A DNA stretch of 52,761 bases from Chloroflexota bacterium (GTDB lineage: Bacteria; Chloroflexota; Limnocylindria; Limnocylindrales; CSP1-4): positions 3,047 to 55,807 of the forward strand of contig PLLE01000011.1 of NCBI GenBank assembly GCA_003141245.1, given 5' to 3'. The notes below the pieces were generated by a model. The model was not told the origin of the DNA and searched no databases. It worked only from the letters and a program-made list of their open reading frames with translations. Shown one piece after another: positions 8,191 through 16,987 of the stretch; the first letter of the stretch is position 1; each line of letters begins with the position of its first letter. The position numbers and the translations under genes were made by a program.

Positions 8191-9258
8191 GTGAAGCGAA
8201 GGCTCCTTCTCTTCGTCCTGACCCTGCTGGCCGTAGCTGCCTGCAGTGCTCCAACTGCCACGCCGACGGCGACCGTGGCGTCCCCGACGCCTCCCGCATC
8301 GAGCTTCCAGTCGCCGGTTGTCACGCCGCAGACGACGACCGCGAAGCCCACGCCGTCTCCTGTTCCAACCGTCCAATCGCCGAGTGCCACGCCGGTCGTC
8401 AACTTCGGCCAGATCGCGCGTGGCCACATCGAGGCGCTCACGAATATCGGTCCAAGAGTGGCCGGCACGGCTGCGGAGAAACGGGCTGCCGCGTACATCG
8501 TCGCCGCCTTCCAGGGATCCGGATACGCGCCCGAGGTTCGCCCGTTCACAGCGACCGACGACTACGGCGTTCGGGTCAGCTCCGCCAACGTGGTGGCGGT
8601 CAAGACCGGCAGGTCCGCCAGGGAGATCGTCGTCGGAGCGCACTACGACTCCGTCAAGAACGGCCGCGGCGCGGACGACAACGCCTCCGGTGTGGCGGTC
8701 ATGCTGGAAGTGGCCGAGCTCCTCAAAGGCGAGACGACGCCGTACACGATGCGCTTCGTCGCCTTCGGCTCCGAGGAAGTCGGGATGCTCGGCTCGAACG
8801 CCTACGTGGCTCAGATGAGCAAGGCCGACCGAGCGAACACGGTCGCCATGGTCAATCTGGATTCCGTGATGGCCGGGGACTTTGCCTATGTCTACAGCGA
8901 CGAGGGGGCACGGGCCGCGCTCCGTGACTGGACGCTGGTCTGGGCTTCGCGCAATGGCTTTGACCTGCGAACCATCCGCAATGTCAACCTGGATGATCCG
9001 GAAGGTGGCGGCAGCTCGGACTACTACGCCTTTCAGCAGGCCAAGATCCCCTTCATCTACTTCGAAACCACCAACTGGAACCTGGGCGACAAGGACGGCT
9101 ACACGCAGGTCAATCTGAAATACGGCGTCAGAGGCGTGATCCGGCACACGCGATACGACACGCTTGCCTACCTGGATGCCACCTTCCCCGGCAGGCTGGA
9201 TGCAGACCTGAAGATGTTCGTGGCCATGCTTCACGGCCTGTTGACGCAGTACGAGTAG
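8191..9258 (+). CDS. M28-family aminopeptidase, lipoprotein
   Basis: A 355-residue secreted zinc peptidase predicted to clip amino acids from peptides outside the membrane. It starts at GTG 8191 behind GGAGG; the first 17 residues (VKRRLLLFVLTLLAVAAC) form a signal peptide with a lipobox Cys. A Thr/Pro/Ser-rich linker follows to ~res 70. Zinc-ligand motifs of M28 are visible: GAHYDS, GADDNASG, and FGSEEVG, with a late His in VIRHTRYDT. The start lies where the neighbouring channel gene lost its 5' part, so the deletion may have brought the two together. Substrate is unknown. Confidence 0.88.
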   Translation: MKRRLLLFVLTLLAVAACSAPTATPTATVASPTPPASSFQSPVVTPQTTTAKPTPSPVPTVQSPSATPVVNFGQIARGHIEALTNIGPRVAGTAAEKRAAAYIVAAFQGSGYAPEVRPFTATDDYGVRVSSANVVAVKTGRSAREIVVGAHYDSVKNGRGADDNASGVAVMLEVAELLKGETTPYTMRFVAFGSEEVGMLGSNAYVAQMSKADRANTVAMVNLDSVMAGDFAYVYSDEGARAALRDWTLVWASRNGFDLRTIRNVNLDDPEGGGSSDYYAFQQAKIPFIYFETTNWNLGDKDGYTQVNLKYGVRGVIRHTRYDTLAYLDATFPGRLDADLKMFVAMLHGLLTQYE

Positions 9259-9315
9259 CCACGGCCCGCGCTTCGGCGGTGGCCGGGCAGACATCTCGAG
9301 GTCGAGTAGCCGCCG

Positions 9316-10056
9316 CTACCTCGCTACCAGCTCCACCGTGATCGAGCTGCCGTCATCGGCGGTCAGGGCGACGGCCAGGCGACCCGCCCCGGATCCGGCA
9401 GGGATGGCCGACACGATCCGCCGGCCGACCATCGCCTCCACCTGCACATCGCGAGCGACCTCTCGCCAGACGAAGAACCGGATCAGCTGTCGCTGGAGCA
9501 CCCCTAGATAATCCGGCGATAGCCCCAGCAGCCGGTCGGCGCGAACCATCCGCCGCGAGACTGTCGAGAGGCCACGCAGGTCGGCGAAGGCGCGCGGCCA
9601 GGGCATCGCCGGCAGCCCGGGATCGAGGGCCGAAAGATCGGCCACGCCGGGCAGATAGAGCGAGGCAACGGGCACGTTCGCCGCGATCGCATCCCAGGCG
9701 GCGGCTTCCGTAGCGGCAGCGCCAAACCGAACCCGAGGCTCCGGCACGATGGGAGCGACGGTGAGGCGGCAGTCCCAGTGTCCTTCTTCGGCGCCGCGGT
9801 TCTTCTGGCGGTCGATCTCGCACGAGTGCGTGACTACGAGGCCGAACATCGTGTCTATCGCGACCTCGCGCCCATGCGCGAGGGGGAGCGTCGCGGGCAT
9901 GGGATGGGCCGGCACACGGCCGATCGGATCGTAGACGTCGCCGGGCGGAGCCTCCCCGGCCTCCCGGGTTCGGGCCAGCGTGAGGTAGGCGATGTCCCCG
10001 CACGAAAGCTCGGCGTCGGGCTCGAGCGGCCGATAGGCTTCAACCCCGATCGGCAT
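9316..10056 (-). CDS. Unknown protein with a THSCEID motif, partner of an XRE regulator
   Basis: A 246-residue soluble protein I cannot assign to a named family. It contains CGDIAYLTL near the N-terminus (~res 20-28) and LVVTHSCEIDRQKNR (~75-88). A His-Ser-Cys-Glu cluster followed by basic residues recalls the TQ/SCDI-type motifs in poorly described proteins near defence and regulatory genes, and could bind metal. The second half is hydrophobic-basic with no clear motif. ATG 10056 overlaps the upstream XRE gene by 17 nt; ATG 10098 would extend the N-terminus by 14 residues. The overlap implies one operon and a functional pair, such as toxin-antitoxin or sensor-regulator. Function not known. 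Confidence 0.6.
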   Translation of the reverse strand: MPIGVEAYRPLEPDAELSCGDIAYLTLARTREAGEAPPGDVYDPIGRVPAHPMPATLPLAHGREVAIDTMFGLVVTHSCEIDRQKNRGAEEGHWDCRLTVAPIVPEPRVRFGAAATEAAAWDAIAANVPVASLYLPGVADLSALDPGLPAMPWPRAFADLRGLSTVSRRMVRADRLLGLSPDYLGVLQRQLIRFFVWREVARDVQVEAMVGRRIVSAIPAGSGAGRLAVALTADDGSSITVELVAR

Positions 10057-10429
10057 CGATGGCCCCGGTCCCGGAGAAGAAGTCGGCCGGCTCGGCATGG
10101 GCGAGCGGATCGTCCGGCGATTCGACCGGCGAAGGATAGGCTTCGGGCGCCGCAGTGCCCCACATCACCTCACGGATCGCATGCGCGAGACGATCGGACC
10201 GCGAGACTGCGGGGTCGCCCGGCTGGGGCAGCGCTGGCTCGATGAGTTCTGCGGCAGTCACGCCGAGGGCGTCCGCTATCTGGCGGACGGTCCCGACCGT
10301 TACCCGGTCAATCGGCGTCTCGCCGGTGGCGATCATGCGGACGGTTCGCGCCTGGAGACCCGTCCGGTGGGCAATCGACGCGTACGTCTGCCCGCGCTCC
10401 TTGATCAGGCTGGTCAGAGTCGTCTGCAT
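10040..10429 (-). CDS. XRE-family helix-turn-helix regulator
   Basis: A 129-residue protein whose N-terminal ~65 residues fit the Cro/C1 fold: LTSLIKERGQTYASIAHRTGL, then RTVRMIATGETPID and TVRQIADALGV. The acidic, Pro-rich C-terminal half has no recognised domain. Met 10429 is the first residue of the helical domain, so it is preferred over an upstream ATG at 10483. A dyad of TGCGCT half-sites lies just upstream (10447-10474), consistent with self-regulation. It overlaps the downstream THSCEID gene, which it probably controls. Confidence 0.75.
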   Translation of the reverse strand: MQTTLTSLIKERGQTYASIAHRTGLQARTVRMIATGETPIDRVTVGTVRQIADALGVTAAELIEPALPQPGDPAVSRSDRLAHAIREVMWGTAAPEAYPSPVESPDDPLAHAEPADFFSGTGAIDADRG

Positions 10430-10446
10430 GCATCCGTTCCCATACG

Positions 10447-10474
10447 TGCGCTCAAGCGCAGTATTAGATGCGCT
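10447..10474. promoter_or_regulatory. Candidate operator and promoter of the XRE gene
   Basis: AGCGCA (10455-10460) and TGCGCT (10469-10474) form a perfect dyad with an 8-nt centre, and a third half-site TGCGCT lies at 10447. On the minus strand the centre reads TCTAATAC, a plausible -10 region about 30 nt from the XRE start. Repressor binding would cover the promoter. Inference from symmetry and position. Confidence 0.45.
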
Positions 10475-10615
10475 GTGCCGCACGTCAAGCGCGCCCGCTG
10501 AGGAGAGCCTACCCTCGCCCGCTTACCAGCCGATCACCTGTTCGGGCAGGACTCGCCCATCCGATCCGTGCGGCCGACTCTCGCTGGCGTCGCGAATCCC
10601 GGGATCAGTGCTCGG

Positions 10616-10831
10616 CTACTTGTCGGCGATCAGCTTCTCGATGGCCTTGGGCGTCATCTTCGTGCGGTGGGCGACCTGGGCGGCGATGCGGGCGACGTTG
10701 CCGTGGCATCGGTGCAGGGCTCGATGATTCAGCCTTGGCCAGATGGCCAGCGCCCGCCGTTCGACACGGCCCGCCGACTCCGGCGCCTCGTGGGGCAGCA
10801 CGGGATGAGGACGGGTAAATGGAATGTGCAC
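10616..10831 (-). CDS. Small basic conserved-looking protein (WPRL...RC motif)
   Basis: A 71-residue protein whose last ~43 residues (AIWPRLNHRALHRCHGNVARIAA, then VAHRTKMTPKAIEKLI) look like a compact helical domain. From memory it resembles small actinobacterial proteins with a WPRL...RRC...VARRT pattern, of unknown role. Third codon positions are G/C-rich in this frame. The start is uncertain: GTG 10831 or GTG 10801, since the N-terminal 30 residues look non-conserved. It lies upstream of the XRE pair on the same strand. Confidence 0.45.
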   Translation of the reverse strand: MHIPFTRPHPVLPHEAPESAGRVERRALAIWPRLNHRALHRCHGNVARIAAQVAHRTKMTPKAIEKLIADK

Positions 10832-10980
10832 TGGGACCTTCCGCTGCCGGCCGGACGCAGTCTCGGGAACCGAGGCATCGGCACGGGAGGTCGGTCAGGC
10901 AACCATCATGCGCGCTTGCCGTCCGTAACACAAATGCCCCTCCCTCCCCTACCGGCTAATCCGGAGCTGGGGAACCGCCT

Positions 10981-11091
10981 CCCCATGTGCAGTTCCACAT
11001 CGACAAGCCGTTCCTCTACTTCGTCCGGGAAGGGTCGACGGGCGCCGTCCTCTTCATGGGCCGCATCGACGACCCGTCCGCCGCCAGCTGA
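10981..11091 (+). pseudogene. Serpin C-terminal remnant
   Basis: In one frame this reads PHVQFHIDKPFLYFVREG, then STGAVLFMGRIDDPSAAS and TGA. That is nearly the same as the last 36 residues of the intact serpin at 15461-16987, with its terminator also copied. No serpin-like sequence is visible upstream of about 10970, so only the tail of a second serpin gene survives. Confidence 0.85.
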
Positions 11092-11110
11092 ACCGCGTCA
11101 CAACCCGCTG

Positions 11111-11153
11111 GACCGGGCCCGGGGCCATCCCCGCGGCCCGGTCTTCGTTTCTT
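11111..11153 (+). terminator. Intrinsic terminator, copy 1
   Basis: GACCGGGCC and GGCCCGGTC pair around an inner CGGGG/CCCCG stem, followed by TTCGTTTCTT. It lies between the serpin remnant and the convergent YihY gene and may now serve YihY from the opposite side. Confidence 0.75.
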
Positions 11154-11158
11154 GCGCC

Positions 11159-12004
11159 TCAGTCGGGCCTGGCGGGCGAGTTCGGAGAGCGGAGGCGAAC
11201 GAGCAGGGCAGCGAGCTCGGCGGCGCAGAGCAGCACGAACGCGGTCAGGTAGAACCACAGCATCAAGACGATCACGCCGGCCAGGGCGCCGTACGTGGCG
11301 TCGTACCTGGCGAAGTGCGCCACGTACAGCCCGAACGAATACGTGACCACGAGCCAGACCGTCGCGAAGGCCGTCGCCGCGGTCGCGGCCCAGCGCCACT
11401 GCGTGCGGAAGCTCGGGGCATAGCGAAGCAGCGCAGCCACGGCGGCCACGAGCAACAGGAAGGCAGCCGGCCAGCGGAGCAGAGAGAAGGCCGGCCACAC
11501 CCCCGTCAAGCCGATATCATCGATCAGCTGGTGAGTGGCCAGAGTGCCGCCCACGACCACGATGAACGAGACCACCACCGCCACACCGCCAAGGACCGTC
11601 AGCAGCGTGGCCAGAGCCATTCGCAGGGGTAGCGGTCGAGTCTCGGGCACCTCGTAGGCGCGGTTCATCGCCTTCATCAGAGTGTCGATCCCGCCCACTG
11701 CGGCATACAGCGTCACCAGCGCACCGACCGACAGCAGCTGCGGCTCCGTGTGAGCGAGCATGTCGTTGAGCTGAGCCTTCACCGGACCTATGAGATCGGG
11801 CGGCAGCGAGTCCCCGATGACCCGGATGATCCGATCGCCCGGATCGGCGATGCCGAGCCAGCTGGCCATGAAGCCGCTCAGGGCGACGACGAAGATGGCG
11901 AAGGGGAAGGTCGCGAACATGAACCGATAGGCGAGCTCCGCAGCCAGCCCGGGTACGTCGTGGTTCATGATCTGCTTGAGGTATCGCCCGACTATCTCCC
12001 TCAC
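11159..12004 (-). CDS. YihY/BrkB-family membrane protein
   Basis: A 281-residue inner-membrane protein of the YihY (virulence factor BrkB-like, UPF0761) family, function not settled. The N-terminus has the family's AAELAYRFMFATFPFAIF segment. About six hydrophobic helices follow at roughly res 25-50, 90-115, 130-155, 170-192, 205-228 and 240-265, the fourth to sixth carrying the typical YDATYGALAGVIVLMLWFY signature. GTG 12004 is preceded by AAGGAG at good distance. It is divergent from the GH65 gene and ends against the duplicated serpin terminator. Confidence 0.88.
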   Translation of the reverse strand: MREIVGRYLKQIMNHDVPGLAAELAYRFMFATFPFAIFVVALSGFMASWLGIADPGDRIIRVIGDSLPPDLIGPVKAQLNDMLAHTEPQLLSVGALVTLYAAVGGIDTLMKAMNRAYEVPETRPLPLRMALATLLTVLGGVAVVVSFIVVVGGTLATHQLIDDIGLTGVWPAFSLLRWPAAFLLLVAAVAALLRYAPSFRTQWRWAATAATAFATVWLVVTYSFGLYVAHFARYDATYGALAGVIVLMLWFYLTAFVLLCAAELAALLVRLRSPNSPARPD

Positions 12005-12199
12005 GCCTTCTCCTTCATGCCTTCCCTCCGGGCTATGCCTTCACGACTCGTGGTGCGTCCATTCTGATCGCGGCTGCTTGGGATCGTCGCTCTCGCCCGG
12101 CAGCCGCGCGCCTCCGGCTCCAGGGCGAGACTGTAGACTCTGAGGCTCTTGCCGCCACACAGCCACCCCACCATGCCAGGGCAGACACGGAGATACTCG

Positions 12200-14512
12200 A
12201 TGGCGAAGGTCCAAGACAGATATCTGGCCGTCGACCCCTGGAAGATCATCGAAGATGGGTTTCATCCGAACCGCAGCCGAGTCTCTGAGTCCCTGTTCTC
12301 GTTGAGCAACGAACACATGGGCGTCCGGGGATACTTCGACGAAGACTATTCCGGCAGTGCTCTGGTTGGATGCTACTTGAACGGCATCTACGAAGAGCAC
12401 TTCCTGGAAGAGCCGATGACCTATAAGGGGATCTCCGATCGGACATGCTTCATGGTGAATACCGTGAACTGGCTGTCCACCAGGATAGAATTGGGTGGCG
12501 AAGTCCTGGACTTGCATCGGAGTCGGTTCTCCGACTTTCGTCGTGAACTCGATTTCAAGACCGGCGAGGTGAATCGGGAATTCACCTGGAAGACGGCGGC
12601 CGGACAAGAACTCAAGCTCAAGTTCTCGCGCTTCCTGAGCATGAGAACCAATGAGCTGGGGTATCAGCGCATCACGTTTACCCCTCTCAACTTCTCTGCG
12701 CCGGCGACTGTTACGCTGGGTCTGGACTTTTCGCTCCCGCACGAGATGTACAAGCGGAACTACTGGACCTGTCCGAGGAAGTCCGGACAGGGCGTCCAGT
12801 GGGCCATCCTGGGAATCACCAAGAACACGAAACAGCATGTGTTCGCCGGCTCCAGGGTCATCTCAGAATCATCGGGCGAGAGACAAGCGGTCGAGGGGGA
12901 TCAATTCGTCGGGAGTCGTCTCACACTGGATCTCGTCCAGGGCGAGGAGTTCAACCTCGAGCGGGTGAGCGTCCTGTATACGACCAGCGAGCCCAAGGCC
13001 AGCGCGGAACAGACCTGGACCCAGGGGATGCAGATTCTCGACAAAGTCGGGCCCATCGGCTATCGAGAAGCCTTCCAGGACAACCTCGAGTACTGGAAGA
13101 CATTCTGGGAGACGTCAGACATCTCCGTGGAGGGCGATCCGGAAGCTCAGCAGGGGATCCGGTTCTGCATCTTCCAAATGCAACAGACATATCGCGGCGC
13201 CGTCGCCGGGTCCAACATCGGCGCCAAGGGCCTGACGGGTGAAGCGTACAACGGCAACGCCTTCTGGGACACCGAGACGTACTGTCTGCCCTACTACCTG
13301 TTCAGCAATCCCGTGGCGGCGAAGGCCCTGATCGACTTCCGCTACAAGACCCTCCCGCAAGCCATGGAGCGGGCCAAGAGCCTCGATTGCGAGGGGGCGT
13401 GCTATCCCATCGCGACGACCGACGGCACGGAGAGCTGCACCCTTTGGCAACACGCCAGCCTGCAGTTCCAGCCGACCACCGGCGTTGCATACGCCATATG
13501 GCACTACGTGAAGATCACCCAGGATGTGGAGTTCCTCTACACCAAGGGGATCGAGCTTCTCGTTCCCATCTGTCGTTTCCTGGCCAGCCGTGGTCAATGG
13601 TCGCCCAGGAAGCACGGTTTCGGGTACTACGCCGTCATGGGCCCGGACGAGTTCCAGATGATGGTGAACAACAACTGTTACACCAACTACATGGCCAAGA
13701 GAACCTTCCTATACACGCACGCGGTTCTGGCGGAGATGGATGGCCGCTCCCCCGAAGCGAGGAGCGACATGCTCCAGAGGCTCGCGTGCACGGCAGAGGA
13801 ACTGGCGTCCTGGAAGAACATGGCGGACAACATGATCATCCCCTACGATCCGGCGACGGGGATCTACGAGCAGCACGAGGGTTTCTTCGATCTGCCGCAC
13901 ATTGACGTAGACGCGATACCAGTCGAAGACTTCCCGCTCTATCACAACTGGTCCTATGACCGGATCTACCGGAACGACATGATCAAGCAGCCCGATGTGC
14001 TGATGTTCATGTTTCTCTACAACCAATCGTTCTCCAGGTCCGAGAAGCAGGCCAACTACGACTACTACGAGCCGCGCTGCATTCACGAATCCTCTCTCTC
14101 GCCATCCCTGCATTCCATCTTCGCCGCCGAACTAGGACGCCAGCAAGAGGCTTTCGAGTTCTTCAGGTTCGCCACGCGGATCGACCTGGACAACTACAAT
14201 CGCAACACGGGCGAGGGCATCCACATCACTTCCATCGCGGCTGCCTGGATGAACGTCGTCTACGGATACGGCGGCATGCGTTCCGACGGCGACATGCTGG
14301 TCTTCAACCCGACCATCCCGGGACACTGGAAGGCCTATAGCTTCCAGATCGTCTATCGGGGTTCCATCATCCGCGTGAACGTGTCACAGGAGACAGCCCG
14401 AATCCAGTTGATGGAAGGCGCTCCCGTCCCCGCCCTCATTCGCGGACAGGTCCGCGAGGTCGACAAGGATGGCCTGGTCCTCGAGCCAAGGGGCGTGGAT
14501 CCGGCCCTCTAG
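12200..14512 (+). CDS. Glycoside hydrolase family 65 disaccharide phosphorylase
   Basis: A 770-residue enzyme predicted to split an alpha-linked glucose disaccharide (maltose, trehalose, kojibiose or similar) with phosphate, releasing beta-glucose 1-phosphate. Seen: the N-terminal beta-sandwich with FSLSNEHMGVRGYFDE, the core segment GAKGLTGEAYNGNAFWDTE (~340-358), and catalytic acid Glu484 in VMGPDEFQMMVNNNCYTNY. Length fits the family. ATG 12200 has GGAG 7 nt before it. The convergent gene encodes beta-phosphoglucomutase, the usual partner that turns the product into glucose 6-phosphate. Substrate cannot be chosen from sequence alone, though the NNNCYTNY stretch resembles kojibiose/maltose phosphorylases. 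Confidence 0.92.
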   Translation: MAKVQDRYLAVDPWKIIEDGFHPNRSRVSESLFSLSNEHMGVRGYFDEDYSGSALVGCYLNGIYEEHFLEEPMTYKGISDRTCFMVNTVNWLSTRIELGGEVLDLHRSRFSDFRRELDFKTGEVNREFTWKTAAGQELKLKFSRFLSMRTNELGYQRITFTPLNFSAPATVTLGLDFSLPHEMYKRNYWTCPRKSGQGVQWAILGITKNTKQHVFAGSRVISESSGERQAVEGDQFVGSRLTLDLVQGEEFNLERVSVLYTTSEPKASAEQTWTQGMQILDKVGPIGYREAFQDNLEYWKTFWETSDISVEGDPEAQQGIRFCIFQMQQTYRGAVAGSNIGAKGLTGEAYNGNAFWDTETYCLPYYLFSNPVAAKALIDFRYKTLPQAMERAKSLDCEGACYPIATTDGTESCTLWQHASLQFQPTTGVAYAIWHYVKITQDVEFLYTKGIELLVPICRFLASRGQWSPRKHGFGYYAVMGPDEFQMMVNNNCYTNYMAKRTFLYTHAVLAEMDGRSPEARSDMLQRLACTAEELASWKNMADNMIIPYDPATGIYEQHEGFFDLPHIDVDAIPVEDFPLYHNWSYDRIYRNDMIKQPDVLMFMFLYNQSFSRSEKQANYDYYEPRCIHESSLSPSLHSIFAAELGRQQEAFEFFRFATRIDLDNYNRNTGEGIHITSIAAAWMNVVYGYGGMRSDGDMLVFNPTIPGHWKAYSFQIVYRGSIIRVNVSQETARIQLMEGAPVPALIRGQVREVDKDGLVLEPRGVDPAL

Positions 14513-14532
14513 CTAGCCGCTCCTCAACGCCA

Positions 14533-14562
14533 ATTCCGGTGCTGTGTTCGCTACGCCGGAAT
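14533..14562. terminator. Hairpin between convergent GH65 and pgmB genes
   Basis: ATTCCGG (14533-14539) and CCGGAAT (14556-14562) form a 7-bp perfect stem with a 16-nt loop that includes the pgmB stop. It may terminate transcription from either side. Confidence 0.45.
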
Positions 14563-15192
14563 GAGACTGAGGGTTAGCAGGGGCGCGAAGCCCGTGATGA
14601 CAATGTCCGCGGCTGTCAGGTTGCCGGGCTTCCCGACCCCGACGCTGCGCATCCCGGCGCGTATGGCCGCTTCGATGCCGGCCTCTGCGTCTTCAAAGAC
14701 GACGCAGTCTTCGTTCGGTATTCCCAGGTCCGCGGCGGCTCGGATGAAGACTTCCGGATCCGGTTTCGCTTTGGACGCTTTTGTGCCGTCGATGACGACG
14801 TCGAATAGGTAGCCTATCTTCAGGCGGTCCAGGATCAATGGCGCGTTCTTGCTGGCCGAAGCGAGGGCGATCTTCACTCCCTTGGTCTTGAGGAAGGCGA
14901 TGTAGTCGACCGCTCCAGGAAGAAGCTCCGCCGGCGTCATGTTGCTGATGTACTGAACGTACCACTCGTTCTTCCGGGAGGCCATGACCTCCCGATCGGC
15001 TGCATCCACCTTGAGCCCACCGATTTCCAGCAGGATCTCCAGCGATCGCACGCGGCTCACACCCTTGAGCCTCTCATTGTCGGCTTCAGAGAAGTCGAAG
15101 CCCAGCTGGTTGGCCAGCCTCTTCCAGGCCAGGTAGTGGTACTTGGCGGTATCCACAATGACACCGTCCAGGTCGAAGATGGCTGCGCGCAT
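14551..15192 (-). CDS. pgmB: Beta-phosphoglucomutase, HAD family
   Basis: A 213-residue cytoplasmic enzyme that converts beta-glucose 1-phosphate to glucose 6-phosphate. HAD motifs are visible: FDLDGVIVDTA (nucleophile Asp8, acid Asp10), the ASASKN segment of motif II, KAKPDPEVF (motif III Lys) and VVFEDAEAGIEAA (motif IV). The cap has GVSRVRSLEILL, matching PgmB's substrate loop. ATG 15192 sits at the domain start behind GAGGACG. It faces GH65, whose product it uses, so the pair forms a disaccharide-to-glycolysis route although the genes are convergent and not one operon. Confidence 0.92.
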   Translation of the reverse strand: MRAAIFDLDGVIVDTAKYHYLAWKRLANQLGFDFSEADNERLKGVSRVRSLEILLEIGGLKVDAADREVMASRKNEWYVQYISNMTPAELLPGAVDYIAFLKTKGVKIALASASKNAPLILDRLKIGYLFDVVIDGTKASKAKPDPEVFIRAAADLGIPNEDCVVFEDAEAGIEAAIRAGMRSVGVGKPGNLTAADIVITGFAPLLTLSLIPA

Positions 15193-15460
15193 CGTCCTCG
15201 TCACGTGCCTTGCTCCTGCCGGGAGATCGTTGCCGTGAGCTGCTCGAACGGTCGGTGGCCTCACGGTGATGCCAACGATGATACTTTCCGAGGGAGGCGC
15301 GGATCTCAGCGGCCAGCGGATCGCGCCGGGCTCCTCGCTGACGCCGCCTCTCGCCGGACCTCCGGATGATTCGCCGCAACCCGCACCGCAACGTCGGAGG
15401 CTAGGATCTCGTCTGAGTGGCAAGGCCTCGGGCTATGGGTCACCGACGGGAGGGAGAGGC

Positions 15461-16987
15461 ATGTTCGCAAGAGGGCTCCGGCAGAGGGACCGCGTGTCGG
15501 CACCGAGACGACACAGAGATGGAAGGGCGAAGCTCCACAAGGCCCGCGCGATCGCGGCGGTCCTGGCCGCGGCCATCGTCGCCAGCGCATGCGGCTCATC
15601 AGTGGCGACCCCGACGCCAACCGGCGGTGCAACATCTACACCGGGGTCGACGAACTCGCCGTCGCTATCGCCATCGTCCTCGCCGTCGCGCGACGCCACG
15701 GCATCGCCATCCTCGACGCGCGCGCCGGCCGAGTTTGAGATCGCCATGGGCAACGCCCGGCTACTGGCGCCGGCCGCAGACTACGGCGTCGTGGCGGGCA
15801 CCGAGATCAACGACTTCGGGTTCGACTTGCTTCGCCGGCTCGACCCCGACGGCAACCTGTGCGCCTCCCCGACCAGCATCGCACTCGCCCTGGCAATGGT
15901 CCGGCAAGGGGCGGGCGGTGCAACGGCGACGGAGATGGACAAGGTCCTGCACAACTTCGGGTCTACGGGGCAGGCCGATGAGATCGTGGCCCTGCTCGAA
16001 ACGCTCCGAAACCAGACCCTCTACGACGATTCGAACTTCTACTCGGCCGATCCGTCGGCCACTCCCGACCGCACCGGCAAACAGCCGCTGGTCGAGCTGG
16101 ACGTCTCCAACGCCGTCTTCTCGCAGAAGGGCATGAGCCTGGAGCAGGCCTACCTCGACTCGCTGAGTTCCGAGTTCGGGGCCGGCGTCGGGCTTCTCGA
16201 CTACAAGAGCGACCCTGAGGCGGCCCGACTCATCATCAACAAGTGGGCGAGCGATGCGACCAAGGGCCGCATCCCGCAGGTCCTGCATCCAGGCGACATA
16301 TCCAGCGGGACACGCATCGTGCTGGCAAACGCGATCTACCTCAAGGCTGGCTGGTCGTATCCGTTCGATCCGGACAAGACCAAGTCGTTGCCGTTCACTC
16401 GCCCGGACGGGTCCAAGGTTTCGGTTCCCACGATGGCCATGGATCAAGAGCTCAGCTACGCCGCCGGGAAGGGCTACCGGGCAGTCCAGCTCCCGCTCGG
16501 TGGCTCCTACGGGTCTCTGTTCATGACGATCGTCGTTCCCGACAACATGAGCTCGTTCGTGAACGGCCTCACCGCGGCCAAGCTCGCCAGCATCGACACC
16601 CAGGGCAAGAGCTATACCGTGGACCTGACCCTGCCGCGGTTCTCGGCGGAGTCGAGGGTCGAGCTCGCGGGCATCCTGGCCGCCATGGGCATGCCGACCG
16701 CTTTCGACGTCGCTAAGGCCGATCTGTCGGGCATCACAACGGACGAAAAGCTGTTGATCGAACATGTGATCCACCAGGCCAACATCGACGTTGTCGAACA
16801 GGGCACGACGGCGTCGGCCGTCACCGTCGTCCTGGTCGGCACCACTGGCGGCGGCGGGCCCGAGCCGACCCCTCCGCCCCACGTGAAGTTCCACGTCGAC
16901 AAGCCGTTCCTCTACTTCATCCGGGAGGCGTCGACTGGCGCAGTCCTGTTCATGGGCCGCATCGACGACCCATCCGCAGCCAGCTGA
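15461..16987 (+). CDS. Serpin (serine protease inhibitor), lipoprotein
   Basis: A 508-residue secreted inhibitor. A basic N-terminus leads to KARAIAAVLAAAIVASAC, a signal peptide with lipobox Cys at ~res 45, then a Thr/Ser/Pro linker to ~90 and the serpin domain (~110-508). Serpin marks seen: LCASPTSIALALAMVRQGA, LANAIYLKAGW, and the hinge EQGTTASAVT (Gly448, Thr449), which has the small residues that inhibitory serpins need. A Gly/Pro-rich insert follows in the reactive loop, then DKPFLYFIRE and VLFMGRI. Start ATG 15461 follows GGGAGGGAGAGG. The target protease is unknown. A second tail copy lies at 10981-11091. Confidence 0.93.
   Translation: MFARGLRQRDRVSAPRRHRDGRAKLHKARAIAAVLAAAIVASACGSSVATPTPTGGATSTPGSTNSPSLSPSSSPSRDATASPSSTRAPAEFEIAMGNARLLAPAADYGVVAGTEINDFGFDLLRRLDPDGNLCASPTSIALALAMVRQGAGGATATEMDKVLHNFGSTGQADEIVALLETLRNQTLYDDSNFYSADPSATPDRTGKQPLVELDVSNAVFSQKGMSLEQAYLDSLSSEFGAGVGLLDYKSDPEAARLIINKWASDATKGRIPQVLHPGDISSGTRIVLANAIYLKAGWSYPFDPDKTKSLPFTRPDGSKVSVPTMAMDQELSYAAGKGYRAVQLPLGGSYGSLFMTIVVPDNMSSFVNGLTAAKLASIDTQGKSYTVDLTLPRFSAESRVELAGILAAMGMPTAFDVAKADLSGITTDEKLLIEHVIHQANIDVVEQGTTASAVTVVLVGTTGGGGPEPTPPPHVKFHVDKPFLYFIREASTGAVLFMGRIDDPSAAS

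Larger units (their letters stand above)
10981..11153 (+). repeat. Direct repeat, copy 1 (serpin tail plus terminator)
   Basis: These 173 bp match 16877-17049 with about fourteen mismatches counted by eye, covering both coding tail and terminator. The copies lie 5.9 kb apart in the same orientation, so recombination between them could delete YihY, GH65, pgmB and the serpin. Confidence 0.9.

Noticed and set aside
10568-11632. A 354-codon plus-strand open frame spanning the serpin remnant and the YihY gene
   Set aside because: Low-complexity Arg/Gly/Pro composition, crosses a terminator and overlaps real coding on the other strand.
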